A DNA stretch of 32,954 nucleotides. Source: Rhodospirillaceae bacterium (GTDB lineage: Bacteria > Pseudomonadota > Alphaproteobacteria > DSM-16000 > Inquilinaceae). The stretch lies in NCBI GenBank assembly GCA_020638595.1, contig JACKIG010000039.1, positions 1 to 32,954 on the forward strand. Reading direction: 5' to 3'. Shown here one piece after another: positions 7,867 to 17,564 of this stretch; position 1 is the stretch's first letter, and each line of letters opens with the position of its first letter. The notes beneath the pieces were generated by a model, which saw only the letters and a list, made by a program, of their open reading frames with translations, did no database searches and was not told the origin of the DNA. Made by a program: the position numbers and the translations under genes.

Positions 7867-7888
7867 GGGCGCCCCTTCACCGGCGCCC
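7867..7888 (+). terminator. 7-bp GC hairpin after DUF2889 gene
   Basis: GGGCGCC (7867-7873) pairs with GGCGCCC (7882-7888) across an 8-nt loop, 78 bp past the DUF2889 stop and just after an AT-rich patch (AAATAAATAATT, 7851-7862). It may end the upstream transcript; the AT patch could instead belong to a promoter for the next gene. Confidence 0.4.
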
Positions 7889-7979
7889 CGGTCATCGCCA
7901 TGTCCGCACGCGCAACGCCGCCTGTCGCAGGATATGCGGCCGCGCGACCCTATTGTCTTCAAAGCGATGGAGGACGGCG

Positions 7980-8441
7980 ATGCGTGGGCGCTTGGTGGCT
8001 CTGGTTTCGGCACTGGCGTTGTTGAGTGTGCCCGGCATGGCGACGGAGCCTGCCGCCAGCGGCAGCCAGCCGGCCGCAGACGCGGACATCTCCATCGACG
8101 ACGTGGGCTCGATGGGCACCGGCAGGCAGCAAACGCCGGAAATCACGCACGAACACGGACACTTCATCGGCCTGACGGTCGTCGGGTCGGACGGTGACGA
8201 GATCGGCGAGGTCAAGGACGTGGTGCTGGAGGCCGACGGCGGCACGGCGTTCCTGGTATCGCGCGGCGGGATGCTGGGCATCGGCACTCATCTGGTGGCG
8301 CTGCCCTTCGACCCGGCTACGGTCGCGGTGACGGACGATGAAGTGACGCTGACCGACATCACCGAGGACGGGGCGGACGATCTGCCCGCCTTCGAATACA
8401 CGGGCACGCCGACGGTCCTGCACCCCACCGGCAGGGACTGA
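7980..8441 (+). CDS. Exported PRC-barrel domain protein
   Basis: 153 residues from ATG 7980, chosen because GGAGG lies 6 nt upstream; the frame is open from a TTG at 7953 without a site. A Sec signal peptide is clear: MRGR, a hydrophobic core LVALVSALALLSV, and a probable cut after PGMA. An acidic linker follows, then a PRC-barrel-like beta domain from about residue 60 (FIGLTVVGSDGDEIGEVKDVV, then a strand-rich region ending near VTLTDI). PRC barrels serve as small interaction modules in RimM and in photosynthetic reaction centre H subunits; exported ones in alphaproteobacteria are uncharacterised. It is probably periplasmic. It faces moaE tail to tail across a strong hairpin. Confidence 0.82.
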   Translation: MRGRLVALVSALALLSVPGMATEPAASGSQPAADADISIDDVGSMGTGRQQTPEITHEHGHFIGLTVVGSDGDEIGEVKDVVLEADGGTAFLVSRGGMLGIGTHLVALPFDPATVAVTDDEVTLTDITEDGADDLPAFEYTGTPTVLHPTGRD

Positions 8442-8458
8442 CGGTCGCCACGCCTGAT

Positions 8459-8485
8459 CCGGTCACGTCGGATCGGCGTGACCGG
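8459..8485. terminator. 9-bp inverted repeat between convergent genes
   Basis: CCGGTCACG (8459-8467) and CGTGACCGG (8477-8485) form a perfect 9-bp stem with a 9-nt loop. It lies between the ends of the PRC-barrel gene (plus) and moaE (minus) and could terminate both. Confidence 0.6.
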
Positions 8486-8534
8486 TCATCGGGACGCTAT
8501 CCGTATGTAACTGCGGCGTCCGCACGCGGCGGTG

Positions 8535-8996
8535 TCAGGGTGCGCAGGCCGCCCAGCGGTCTGCGGCTTCGTCGTCGGCCTCCCTGGCCTCGACCCAGTG
8601 GTCGCCGCCGGGCGTTTCCTCACGCTTCCAGAACGGTGCTTTCGTCTTCAGCCAGTCGACCAGGAACTGGCAGGCCTCGAACGCCGCCTGGCGGTGGGCG
8701 GAGGCGACGGCAACCAGGACGATGTTGTCGCCGGGCAACAGGCGGCCATGGCGATGGATGATCAGGCTGGCGGCGATCGGCCAGCGGGCCAGTGCCTCCG
8801 CCTCGATCCGGGCCAGCATCTTCTCGGTCATGCCGGGATAGTGCTCCAGCGTCATCGCCGTTACCGGCATTTCGCCCGCCAGGTCGCGCACGGTACCGAG
8901 GAAGCTGACGAGCCCGCCGACATCGTGCCGGCCGGCCACCAAGGCCGCCATCTCGGCGCCCATGTCGAAATCCTCGGCCTGCACACGCACGGTCAT
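8535..8996 (-). CDS. moaE: Molybdopterin synthase catalytic subunit MoaE
   Basis: 153 residues, normal for MoaE. With thiocarboxylated MoaD it converts cyclic pyranopterin monophosphate to molybdopterin in molybdenum cofactor synthesis. Recognisable parts are GGLVSFLGTVRD near the N-terminus, LEHYPGMTEKML, HRHGRLLPGDNIVLVAVASAHR, and the active-site segment WLKTKAPFWKRE with its two conserved lysines. It starts 5 bp after the moaD stop, so the two subunits are one operon. MoaD-MoaE downstream of uvrC-pgsA is an arrangement I know from alphaproteobacteria. Confidence 0.96.
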   Translation of the reverse strand: MTVRVQAEDFDMGAEMAALVAGRHDVGGLVSFLGTVRDLAGEMPVTAMTLEHYPGMTEKMLARIEAEALARWPIAASLIIHRHGRLLPGDNIVLVAVASAHRQAAFEACQFLVDWLKTKAPFWKREETPGGDHWVEAREADDEAADRWAACAP

Positions 8997-9001
8997 TCCC
9001 G

Positions 9002-9262
9002 TCAGCCCCCCGTCACCGGCGGAAACAGCGCAACCTCGTCGCCCGGTGCGACCGGGTCGCCGGCGCGCGCGAATTCCTGATTGACCGCAACCTTGACGGC
9101 GCGCTCGTCGGCCAATGCCGCGGCATAGGCGGGCCCGCGGCCGCGCATCCAGGCCAGCAGCGTGGCGACGTCGCGCACCTCCGGCGGCGGCGTCACCTCT
9201 TCCTCGGCGACGCCGATGCGGCTGCGCAGCCAGGCGAAGTACAGAAGGCGCATGGCGGGCAT
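9002..9262 (-). CDS. moaD: Molybdopterin synthase sulfur carrier subunit MoaD
   Basis: 86 residues, ubiquitin fold, ending in FPPVTGG; the terminal glycine is activated and thiocarboxylated to supply sulfur to MoaE. The N-terminal strand is MRLLYFAWLRSRIG, and PVAPGDEVALFPPVTGG is the standard C-terminal block. ATG 9262 has GGAG 4 nt upstream; ATG 9253, which would give MRLLYF at the start, is an alternative 13 nt from the same site. It precedes moaE by 5 bp. Confidence 0.94.
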   Translation of the reverse strand: MPAMRLLYFAWLRSRIGVAEEEVTPPPEVRDVATLLAWMRGRGPAYAAALADERAVKVAVNQEFARAGDPVAPGDEVALFPPVTGG

Positions 9263-9358
9263 TCGTCTCCAGTCTGCGTTGCGGGCATCGTGCCCGCCCG
9301 AACCGTCACTATGCGGGCGGGCGCCGGCATTGTGAACAGGCCTGCCGGTGGCGCCGCC

Positions 9359-9931
9359 TCAGTCCGGTGTCGGCGGGGACGGCGCGGCCTGGCGGCGTTC
9401 CATCCGGTCTTCGCGCCGGCGTTGCAGGCGGCGGCCTACCGAGCGGCCGAAATAGTATCCGAAGATCCCGCCGCTGACGGCAAACGGCAGGCCGCCTGCC
9501 AGGATCACCAGCATGAAATAGCCCGACTGCTCCAGCAGGGCCATCATCCCCTCGTCCTGGAAGGTCTGCAGCAGGCTTTCCACCTGGAAATCGCCGGCGC
9601 CGCAGGCGGTGAGGGTGCAGCCGATCGCGAAATACATCGTGTAGATCGGCACGAAGGTGAAGGGGTTGGTGATCAGCGTCAGGACCGCGGCGACCGCAAT
9701 GTTGAACCGCAGGCCGATGAAGCGGCCGACAGCCCACACGACACCGACCACGGCCAGCTGAATCCCCGGCGGGGCGATCAGGCCCACGCCGAGGCCGACA
9801 CACATGGTGTTGGCCACATGGCGCGGCGACAGCTCCATCCGGCTGATGGGCCGCAGCACGCGCCGGAAATACTGGCGCTTGAGCTTTCTCACGGGGCGGC
9901 GGGCAGAGACAGTCACCGGCGCGCAACACAT
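9359..9931 (-). CDS. DUF2062 membrane protein
   Basis: 190 residues. It has a basic N-terminus (RRPVRKLKRQYFRRVLRP) and the DUF2062 pattern: SPRHVANTMCVGLGVGLIAPPGIQL, then NPFTFVPIYTMYFAIG. About three to four hydrophobic segments can be seen (roughly residues 45-65, 70-85, 95-115 and 135-160), and the tail is highly charged and Pro-rich. The inner-membrane family is widespread in proteobacteria and functionally unassigned. The start is uncertain: ATG 9931 lacks a good ribosome binding site. It lies in the same direction as moaD, 96 bp upstream, within the pgsA-to-moaD interval, and may be cotranscribed. Confidence 0.85.
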   Translation of the reverse strand: MCCAPVTVSARRPVRKLKRQYFRRVLRPISRMELSPRHVANTMCVGLGVGLIAPPGIQLAVVGVVWAVGRFIGLRFNIAVAAVLTLITNPFTFVPIYTMYFAIGCTLTACGAGDFQVESLLQTFQDEGMMALLEQSGYFMLVILAGGLPFAVSGGIFGYYFGRSVGRRLQRRREDRMERRQAAPSPPTPD

Positions 9932-10163
9932 CCGTCACGGAAGGGGAAGACCCGGATAGCGGCGGGGTTGCCAGCCTGTCAACGCGGAAGCGGGGTGGGG
10001 CGCATGACGGCGTCCCCAGGTTCGATCCCTCTGCGCCGCGGGGCGTGCGGATGCGGGCGATCTTGGGCCCGCCGCGCTGTCAGTGGCATCGTGGTCGCGG
10101 TTTGCCGCCGGAATTCGGGGATGGCCGGGCAGGGCTGCCGGGGCCGGCCGATGTCACCCGCCG

Positions 10164-10382
10164 CTATGCGAGGATGTCGAGCAGGCGGTCCTGCATCCGG
10201 TCGGCGGTTCGGACCACCGCGGCATTGGCCTGCACGGCGGTCTTGGCGGACAGCAGGTCGATGACCGGCTCGGCCTCGACATTGCCGCCGGCAATCCGGC
10301 GGGCAGCGCCGTCCGCCTGGTCGAATGCCCGGTTCATCCCGGTGAGGGCGTGACCGAAGACGCTGTCGATGGATCCTGTCAT
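10164..10382 (-). CDS. Small protein resembling the C-terminus of flagellar rod/hook proteins
   Basis: 72 residues only. The C-terminal half, EPVIDLLSAKTAVQANAAVVRTADRMQDRLLDIL, has the coiled-coil pattern that closes flagellar axial proteins such as FlgB, FlgC, FlgG and FlgE (Leu..Ala...Tyr/Val-x-Ala-Asn-x3-Val/Ile-x-Thr-Ala-Asp...Leu-Asp-Ile). The N-terminal part carries only a short helix, with no hook or rod core. It could be a small rod- or export-associated protein, or a remnant. A CtrA-like box sits 28 bp upstream of the ATG. CtrA commonly controls flagellar genes in alphaproteobacteria, which fits. No other flagellar gene is in the window. The family resemblance is good, the exact role unknown. 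Confidence 0.72.
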   Translation of the reverse strand: MTGSIDSVFGHALTGMNRAFDQADGAARRIAGGNVEAEPVIDLLSAKTAVQANAAVVRTADRMQDRLLDILA

Positions 10383-10409
10383 GGCGCAACCAGTCTACCG
10401 CCAGACGGC

Positions 10410-10424
10410 TTAAGGCCCCGTAAA
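10410..10424 (-). promoter_or_regulatory. CtrA-like box before flagellar rod-like gene
   Basis: On the minus strand this reads TTTA-N7-TTAA, one mismatch from the CtrA consensus TTAA-N7-TTAA. It ends 28 bp upstream of the ATG at 10382, where a promoter is expected. TTAA is rare in this GC-rich background. ctrA itself is at the right edge of the window. Confidence 0.4.
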
Positions 10425-10499
10425 GGCCGGGACCGGCGGCTGCGGTAGGTCAAACCGCGACCCGGGCAGCCAGCGCTGCGTGCGGTTCCGGCTTGCCCG

Positions 10500-11075
10500 T
10501 CACTGCCGCTTCGTGCGGATCTGACGCAGGCCGGCGGCCATGTACTGCCAGCCCGTGATTACGGTCAGCGCCGCGGCGAGCCAGAGACCGACCAGGCCGG
10601 CGGTGACGAAGCCCGGGCCGCCGGGGCCGGCTTGGCCGACGATCAGCATCGCGATGGCCGCCATCTGCACCGTGGTCTTCCACTTGGCCAAGGGCGTGAC
10701 GGGGATGCCCTTGGCTTCTGCCCCGGCCAGGAATTCGCGCAGGCCCGAGATCAGGATTTCGCGCAGCAGGATGATGACGGCGGCGAGGATGTGGATGCCG
10801 CCGACGCGGCCGAAGGCGACCAGGGCCATCAGCGCGGCCGCGACCAGCATCTTGTCGGCGATCGGGTCGAACAGGCGGCCCCAGAGCGAGACCACCTGGC
10901 GGCGGCGCGCCAGGTAGCCGTCGAAGAAATCGGTCACGGCGGCGACCACGAAGACTGCCGCCGCAGCCCAGGCCGCCCAGGCCGCCGGCACGTAGAACAG
11001 GGCCAGCAGCGGCGGGATCAGCACGATGCGCAGGCCCGTCAGGATATTGGGCAGTGTCAGCAGCCGGTCGTCCAT
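10500..11075 (-). CDS. pgsA: CDP-diacylglycerol-glycerol-3-phosphate 3-phosphatidyltransferase
   Basis: 191 residues. It catalyses the committed step to phosphatidylglycerol at the inner membrane. The CDP-alcohol phosphotransferase signature DG-x2-AR-x8-G-x3-D-x3-D is complete at residues 52-74 (DGYLAR ... GRLFDPIAD). Several hydrophobic segments surround it, about residues 8-28, 33-50, 75-100 and 140-175. The start is ATG 11075 with GGGGAGG 7 nt upstream; the frame extends further upstream but would then overlap uvrC. It lies 32 bp after uvrC, the usual uvrC-pgsA pair, and is followed in many alphaproteobacteria directly by moaD; here two genes intervene. Confidence 0.95.
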   Translation of the reverse strand: MDDRLLTLPNILTGLRIVLIPPLLALFYVPAAWAAWAAAAVFVVAAVTDFFDGYLARRRQVVSLWGRLFDPIADKMLVAAALMALVAFGRVGGIHILAAVIILLREILISGLREFLAGAEAKGIPVTPLAKWKTTVQMAAIAMLIVGQAGPGGPGFVTAGLVGLWLAAALTVITGWQYMAAGLRQIRTKRQ

Positions 11076-11107
11076 GTCATCGCCTCCCCGGGGGTGGCGG
11101 CCTTGGC

Positions 11108-13027
11108 TCAGCCGTCGCCGCGGAAATGGTCCTGGATCTTGCGCGCCACCGTTTCGCTGATGCCTTCGACGGCCATCAGGTCGTCCAGGCTGGCGCGTGC
11201 CACCGCCCGGGCCGATCCGAAATGCAACAGCAGCGCCTTCTTGCGTCGCGGTCCGATGCCGGCGATCTCGTCGATCGTCGACTGGCCGATCTGCTTGGTG
11301 CGCCGCGCACGATGGGTGCCGATGGCGAAGCGGTGGGCCTCGTCGCGCAGCCGCTGCAGGAAGTACAGCACCGGGTCCCGCGGCTCCAGCGAGAAGGGAT
11401 CGCGGCCCGCCATGAAGAAGCGCTCGCGCCCGGCATTGCGGTCGGGCCCCTTGGCGATGGCGACCAGCGGCACGTCGTCGATGCCCAGTTCCGCCAGAAC
11501 GTCGGTCGCCGCATTCAGCTGGCCCAGGCCGCCGTCGATCAGCAGCAGGTCGGGCCACGCCTCGCGGTCGGGATCCTCCTTCAAGGCGCGGGCAAAGCGG
11601 CGTCCCAGCACCTCGCGCATCATCGCGTAGTCGTCGCCCGGGGCCGGGGCGGTCTTGATCAGGAATTTGCGGTAGGCGGCCTTGCGGAAGCCTTCCGGCC
11701 CGGCGACGATCATGCAGCCATAGGCATTGGTGCCGGAAATGTGGCTGTTGTCGTAGACCTCGATGCGTCCCGGCGGGCCGTCGAGGGCAAAGGCGTCGGC
11801 GACGCCTTCCAGCAGCCGCGCCTGCGAGGCGCTTTCCGCCAGGCGGCGCGCCAGGGCCTCGCGCGCATTGGCCAGCGCGTGGTCGATCAGCCGGCGCTTG
11901 TCGCCGCGCTTGGGTTCCACCAGCTGGACGCGGCGGTCGGCACGGACGCTCAGCGCCTCCTCCACCAGCGTCTGTTCGGCCAGCGGGTGGCTCAGCAGCA
12001 CCAGGGGCGGCGGCGGACGGTTGTCGTAGAACTGGGCGATGAAGGCCGCCATCACGTCGGCCGTGTCATCGCTCTTGTCGTGGCTGGGGAAATAGGCCCG
12101 GGTGCCGTAATTGCGGCCGCCGCGGAAGAAGTACACCTGGATGCAGGCCTGGCCGCCGGTCTGGTGGGCGGCGAAGGCGTCGGCGTCGTCGATGCCTTCG
12201 ACGTTGATGTCCTGATGGGCATGGATGGCGGCCAGGGCGCGGATGCGGTCGCGCCAGCGCGCCGCCGCCTCGTAGTCCAGGCGATCGCTGGCGGCCGTCA
12301 TCTCGCCCGCGAAGGTGTCGTGGACGGCCTGGCTCCGGCCGCGCAGGAAGTCGACGGCCTGGGCGACCTGGGCCGCGTACTCGCCCTCGTCGACATAGCC
12401 GACGCATGGCGCGGTACACCGCTTGATCTGGTACTGCAGGCAGGGGCGGGTGCGGGCGGCGAAGACGGCATCGCTGCAGTTGCGCAGCAGAAAGGCGCGT
12501 TGCAGTGCCGTGATCGTGCGCGTGACCGCGCCTGCGGACGCGAACGGACCGAAATACCGCCCCGGGCGGCTTTCCGCCCCGCGGTGCTTCAGGATCTGGG
12601 CGAAGGGGTGGTCGGCGGTGATCAGGATATGGGGAAACGTCTTGTCGTCGCGCAGCAGGATATTGTAGCGGGGCCGCAGCCGCTTGATGAGGTTGGCCTC
12701 CAGCAGCAGGGCCTCGACCTCCGACCGGGTGACGACGAACTCCATCGACCGGGTCTCGGCGATCATCCGCAACAGCCTGGACGGATGCTTGCCGGCCAGT
12801 GTGTAGGCGGTGACGCGCTTGCGCAGGTTGCGGGCCTTGCCGACATACAGGGCCTGGCCGTCGCCGCCCAGCATCCGGTAGACGCCGGGCTGATTCGGCA
12901 GGGTCTTTACATGCGCCTGTATGACGGCCAGGCCGTCGGCAAGCCCACCGGCAAGCGCACTACCCCCGGGTGCAGACGGGGGTTCGGGGCAGGGTGCTGA
13001 TTCGGCAGGGTTTTGGGTGTCGTCCAT
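11108..13027 (-). CDS. uvrC: Excinuclease ABC subunit C
   Basis: 639 residues from ATG 13027. UvrC makes the two incisions around DNA lesions in nucleotide excision repair after loading by UvrB. The order is: a GIY-YIG nuclease domain (PGVYRML ... ALYVGKARNLRKRV) near the N-terminus; the Cys-rich CLQYQIKRCTAPCVGY segment; the UVR motif (DYEAAARWRDRIRAL); the RNase H-like domain (IEVYDNSHISG, LLLIDGGLGQLNAA); and a helix-hairpin-helix tail (IDEIAGIGPRRKKALLLHFG, VEGISETVARKI). An in-frame GTG at 13099 would add 24 Pro-rich residues but has no ribosome binding site, so the ATG is preferred. DnaA-box-like sequences lie upstream. It starts the uvrC-pgsA unit, and uvrB is 2.4 kb away on the same strand. 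Confidence 0.96.
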   Translation of the reverse strand: MDDTQNPAESAPCPEPPSAPGGSALAGGLADGLAVIQAHVKTLPNQPGVYRMLGGDGQALYVGKARNLRKRVTAYTLAGKHPSRLLRMIAETRSMEFVVTRSEVEALLLEANLIKRLRPRYNILLRDDKTFPHILITADHPFAQILKHRGAESRPGRYFGPFASAGAVTRTITALQRAFLLRNCSDAVFAARTRPCLQYQIKRCTAPCVGYVDEGEYAAQVAQAVDFLRGRSQAVHDTFAGEMTAASDRLDYEAAARWRDRIRALAAIHAHQDINVEGIDDADAFAAHQTGGQACIQVYFFRGGRNYGTRAYFPSHDKSDDTADVMAAFIAQFYDNRPPPPLVLLSHPLAEQTLVEEALSVRADRRVQLVEPKRGDKRRLIDHALANAREALARRLAESASQARLLEGVADAFALDGPPGRIEVYDNSHISGTNAYGCMIVAGPEGFRKAAYRKFLIKTAPAPGDDYAMMREVLGRRFARALKEDPDREAWPDLLLIDGGLGQLNAATDVLAELGIDDVPLVAIAKGPDRNAGRERFFMAGRDPFSLEPRDPVLYFLQRLRDEAHRFAIGTHRARRTKQIGQSTIDEIAGIGPRRKKALLLHFGSARAVARASLDDLMAVEGISETVARKIQDHFRGDG

Positions 13028-13091
13028 CGCTTCCCATATGCCCGCAAGCAGGGGGGCGTACAAGGCGTCGCGGGTGGGGGCGGGGGGCGGA

Positions 13092-13126
13092 GTATCCACC
13101 GTTCATGTGGATAACTTTGTCGATAA
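13092..13126. promoter_or_regulatory. Cluster of DnaA-box-like sequences before uvrC
   Basis: TGTGGATAA (13106-13114) is the exact reverse complement of the DnaA box TTATCCACA. TGTCGATAA (13118-13126) has one mismatch, and GTATCCACC (13092-13100), in the opposite orientation, has two. All fall within 35 bp, 65-100 bp upstream of the chosen uvrC start. DnaA regulation of uvr genes has been described for E. coli uvrB, as I recall. Confidence 0.4.
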
Positions 13127-13146
13127 CCTCGTGTCACGGGGCCGAG

Positions 13147-13165
13147 AGCGTGGGCTGACCACGCT
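13147..13165. other. 7-bp hairpin in uvrC leader region
   Basis: AGCGTGG (13147-13153) and CCACGCT (13159-13165) form a perfect stem with a 5-nt loop. It could be an SDR-distal terminator or a leader structure of uvrC. Confidence 0.4.
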
Positions 13166-13173
13166 TCCGCGCG

Positions 13174-13196
13174 GGTTGCTTAAAATTTGGGCAACC
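13174..13196. other. 6-bp inverted repeat around an AT-rich core
   Basis: GGTTGC (13174-13179) and GCAACC (13191-13196) flank TTAAAATTTGG. A dyad around an A/T core upstream of uvrC is compatible with an operator; nothing more can be said. Confidence 0.3.
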
Positions 13197-13408
13197 ATGT
13201 AACTTGTTGATTTTCCGCCATTCCTTGAAGTCAACATGAAAGATATGTTTCAACGTAAGAATCTGAAGGGCCGTTCGGCGATGATTCGGGCTTGTTTTTC
13301 GGCATGTGCACAAGTGTCGGCGCGATTCGGCCATATCGCGGGTGGGGGCTGTTCGCAGGCGCACCCAATTGACGGTCGTGTGCGCTCCCCGGGTCGTTCG
13401 GCACCCAA

Positions 13409-14179
13409 TCACTCGATGGCCACGATACCGCGTTTCGGTTGCGCATAGCCCAGATGCTCCCCGCCATCCAAGGCGATCATCTGGCCGGTGATTGCCGGCG
13501 CGCCGGCCAGGAACCGGACGGTGGCCGCAATCTCCGCCGGGTCGGTGGGCCGTGCCAGGGGGATCGCCTGCCACTGCTTCTCGAACTGCTCGTCGGTCTG
13601 AAACTCGCTCTTCAGCGTCGGCCCCGGTCCGATGGCGTTGACGCGGATGCGCGGCGCCAGGGCCATGGCCAGGGTCTTCGTCAGCATCCACAAGCCCGCC
13701 CGGCTGACGGTGTAGGACATGAAATGCGGGGTGGGGTTCCAGATCCGCTGGTCCAGCAGGTTCACCACGTTGCCAGGCCGGCCGGGGGGCAGGGCCTCGG
13801 CAAAGGCACGAATCAACACCACCGGCGCCCGCAGGTTGGCCGCCATGTGGACATCCCAGCTCTCGCGGCTGTGGTCCAGGATATGGTCGTAGCGGAATAC
13901 CGATGCGTTGTTGACCAGCAGGTTCGGGGGACCGAGCGCCGCCACGGTAGCGGGCACCAGCCGCCCTACTGCCTCTTCGTCGGCAAGGTCGGCGCCAAGG
14001 GCGACGGCGCGGCCGCCGGCGGCACGGATGTCCGCCACCAGGTCGTCGGCGTCGCGGGCGGACCGGTTGTAGTGCACCGCCACCGCCCAGCCATGGGCGG
14101 CCAGGTCGCGCACGATCGCCGCGCCGACCCGCCTGGCCCCGCCGGTGACGATCGCGACATCGGTGTCGTTGCGTGTCAT
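13409..14179 (-). CDS. SDR oxidoreductase, pteridine-reductase-like
   Basis: 256 residues, classical short-chain dehydrogenase fold using NAD(P)H. The cofactor motif TGGARRVG (residues 12-19) is of the TGxxRRxG type seen in FolM and PTR1 pteridine reductases, which favours NADPH. LLVNNAS is at 87-93. The usual catalytic Ser is replaced by Asp143 (NLLDQR), again as in pteridine reductases. The catalytic Tyr156 is present (SYTVSR), but the lysine of YxxxK is Arg160. GPGPTLK and the C-terminal DGGEHLGY are normal. An SDR upstream of uvrC is a familiar alphaproteobacterial arrangement. A role in folate or pterin reduction is likely but unproven, given the Lys-to-Arg change. It lies 68 bp downstream of the antiporter gene on the same strand. 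Confidence 0.88.
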   Translation of the reverse strand: MTRNDTDVAIVTGGARRVGAAIVRDLAAHGWAVAVHYNRSARDADDLVADIRAAGGRAVALGADLADEEAVGRLVPATVAALGPPNLLVNNASVFRYDHILDHSRESWDVHMAANLRAPVVLIRAFAEALPPGRPGNVVNLLDQRIWNPTPHFMSYTVSRAGLWMLTKTLAMALAPRIRVNAIGPGPTLKSEFQTDEQFEKQWQAIPLARPTDPAEIAATVRFLAGAPAITGQMIALDGGEHLGYAQPKRGIVAIE

Positions 14180-14247
14180 GGGACAGGACTTTGATGGCCG
14201 GGGGCCAAGCCTTCAAGGGCGAAGTCGGCGGCGGGAACAGCCGAAGG

Positions 14248-15222
14248 TCACAGCATCGTCATGACCATTTCGCCCACGCCCAGGAACTGCGTGGCGACGA
14301 AGACGAGGTAGAGGGCGACCAGCGCCAGCCCCTCCATCCGCGACAGGCGCCCGCCGGAGGCCATCAGCGGCATCAATGCCAGGCTCACCGCACCCATGAT
14401 CCACATGTCGAATGCGGCGATCTTCGCCGGAATCTCGAACGGTACGACCAGGCCCACGGACCCCATGATCAGCAACAGGTTGAACAGGTTGCTGCCCAGC
14501 ACATTGCCCAGGGCCACGTCGCTGTGCCGGCGCAAGGCGGCGGCCACCGTGGTCGCAAGCTCGGGGACCGATGTGCCGAAGGCCACGAGCGTCAGGCCGA
14601 TCACCTCTTCCGATACGCCGGAGCGGCGCGCAAGGCCGGTCGCGCCGTCCACCAGAAGCTCCGCCCCGCCCAGCACGCCCAGCAGGCCGCCCAAGACGGC
14701 GAGAAGGATGAAGGCGAGCGAGTTGTCGATGGGGGCAACCTCCTGCACCCCCTCGGCGGCAAGCGCATGGTTGGCGCGCCGGTCCATCAGGTAGCAGGCG
14801 TACAGATAGCCGCCGAGCAGCAACAGGCCGACGATGCCATGCGCCCGGTCGATGGAGCCGAGAAGGCCGGCCAGGATGAACAGGGCGGTTGCGACCAGCA
14901 TGGCGCTGCCGTCGCGCAGCAGTGCCGTGCGGTTGCAGCCGACCGGGCTGATCGCCGCCGCCGCGCCCAGGATCAGCAGCACGTTGGCGATGTTGGACCC
15001 GACGACGTTGCCGACCGCCAGGCCCGTGGCCCCGCCCACCGCCGCGCGCATGCTCACCAGCAGCTCCGGCAGCGAGGTGCCGAAGGCCACGACCGTCAAA
15101 CCGATCACCAGCGGCGAAATTCCCAGCCTGCGGGCGAGCCCGACGGCGCCGCGGACCAGGAAATCCGCGCCAAGTGCAAGCAGCACAAGGCCGCCCACCG
15201 TGAGCGCGACATCGATCAGCAT
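14248..15222 (-). CDS. Calcium/sodium antiporter (CaCA family, YrbG-like)
   Basis: 324 residues with about ten transmembrane segments arranged as two inverted halves. Each half carries the alpha-repeat signature: first GLTVVAFGTSLPELLVS with GNVVGSNIANVLL, then GLTLVAFGTSVPELATT with GNVLGSNLFNLLL. The acidic residue in each GTSxPEL supplies the ion site. The length matches bacterial YrbG-type exchangers, which swap cytoplasmic Ca2+ for Na+ at the inner membrane. The start is ATG 15222 with GGAG about 10 nt upstream. It is between uvrB and the SDR gene on the same strand. Confidence 0.92.
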   Translation of the reverse strand: MLIDVALTVGGLVLLALGADFLVRGAVGLARRLGISPLVIGLTVVAFGTSLPELLVSMRAAVGGATGLAVGNVVGSNIANVLLILGAAAAISPVGCNRTALLRDGSAMLVATALFILAGLLGSIDRAHGIVGLLLLGGYLYACYLMDRRANHALAAEGVQEVAPIDNSLAFILLAVLGGLLGVLGGAELLVDGATGLARRSGVSEEVIGLTLVAFGTSVPELATTVAAALRRHSDVALGNVLGSNLFNLLLIMGSVGLVVPFEIPAKIAAFDMWIMGAVSLALMPLMASGGRLSRMEGLALVALYLVFVATQFLGVGEMVMTML

Positions 15223-15398
15223 CTACTACGTCTCCGTCGGCGCCGGCTGGGACGCAAGGAGCGGCCACCCATGCGGGGGTCGCCGCACGGGTGCACTTGC
15301 GTGTCGGCAAAATGGGGCCGATCGCAGCCGCCCACAAGCCAAGATCGGGGACCGGCGGGCATTCGGGTGCGACGAACCGGCCGGTGCGTGGGGCCGAT

Positions 15399-17561
<2,163 letters not shown>

Positions 17562-17564
17562 GCC

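Larger units (their letters stand above)
13028..13408. other. Intergenic leader region of uvrC
   Basis: About 380 bp between the SDR stop and the uvrC start, both genes reading left. It is clearly richer in A+T than its surroundings between 13100 and 13320. It holds three DnaA-box-like sequences, two hairpins and a TTAAAATTT patch, so the uvrC promoter is expected here. I found no convincing gene or tRNA; short frames in this stretch lack ribosome binding sites and gene-like composition. Confidence 0.55.

Noticed and set aside
9959..10039. Possible tRNA: GGTTCGATCCC resembling a T-loop, with GCGGCGG/GCGCCGC ends
   Set aside because: The T-stem does not pair, no D-arm or anticodon arm can be built, and no CCA-adjacent structure is present.
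11054..13000. Long plus-strand open frame opposite uvrC
   Set aside because: A mirror frame caused by high GC; uvrC on the other strand has all family motifs.
13180..13183. CtrA box at TTAA upstream of uvrC (and similarly at 18718)
   Set aside because: Only one half-site; the second TTAA at the 7-base spacing is missing.
13100..13320. Replication origin at the AT-rich DnaA-box cluster
   Set aside because: Only three box-like sequences, no further boxes or typical origin-flanking genes; reported as a regulatory candidate only.
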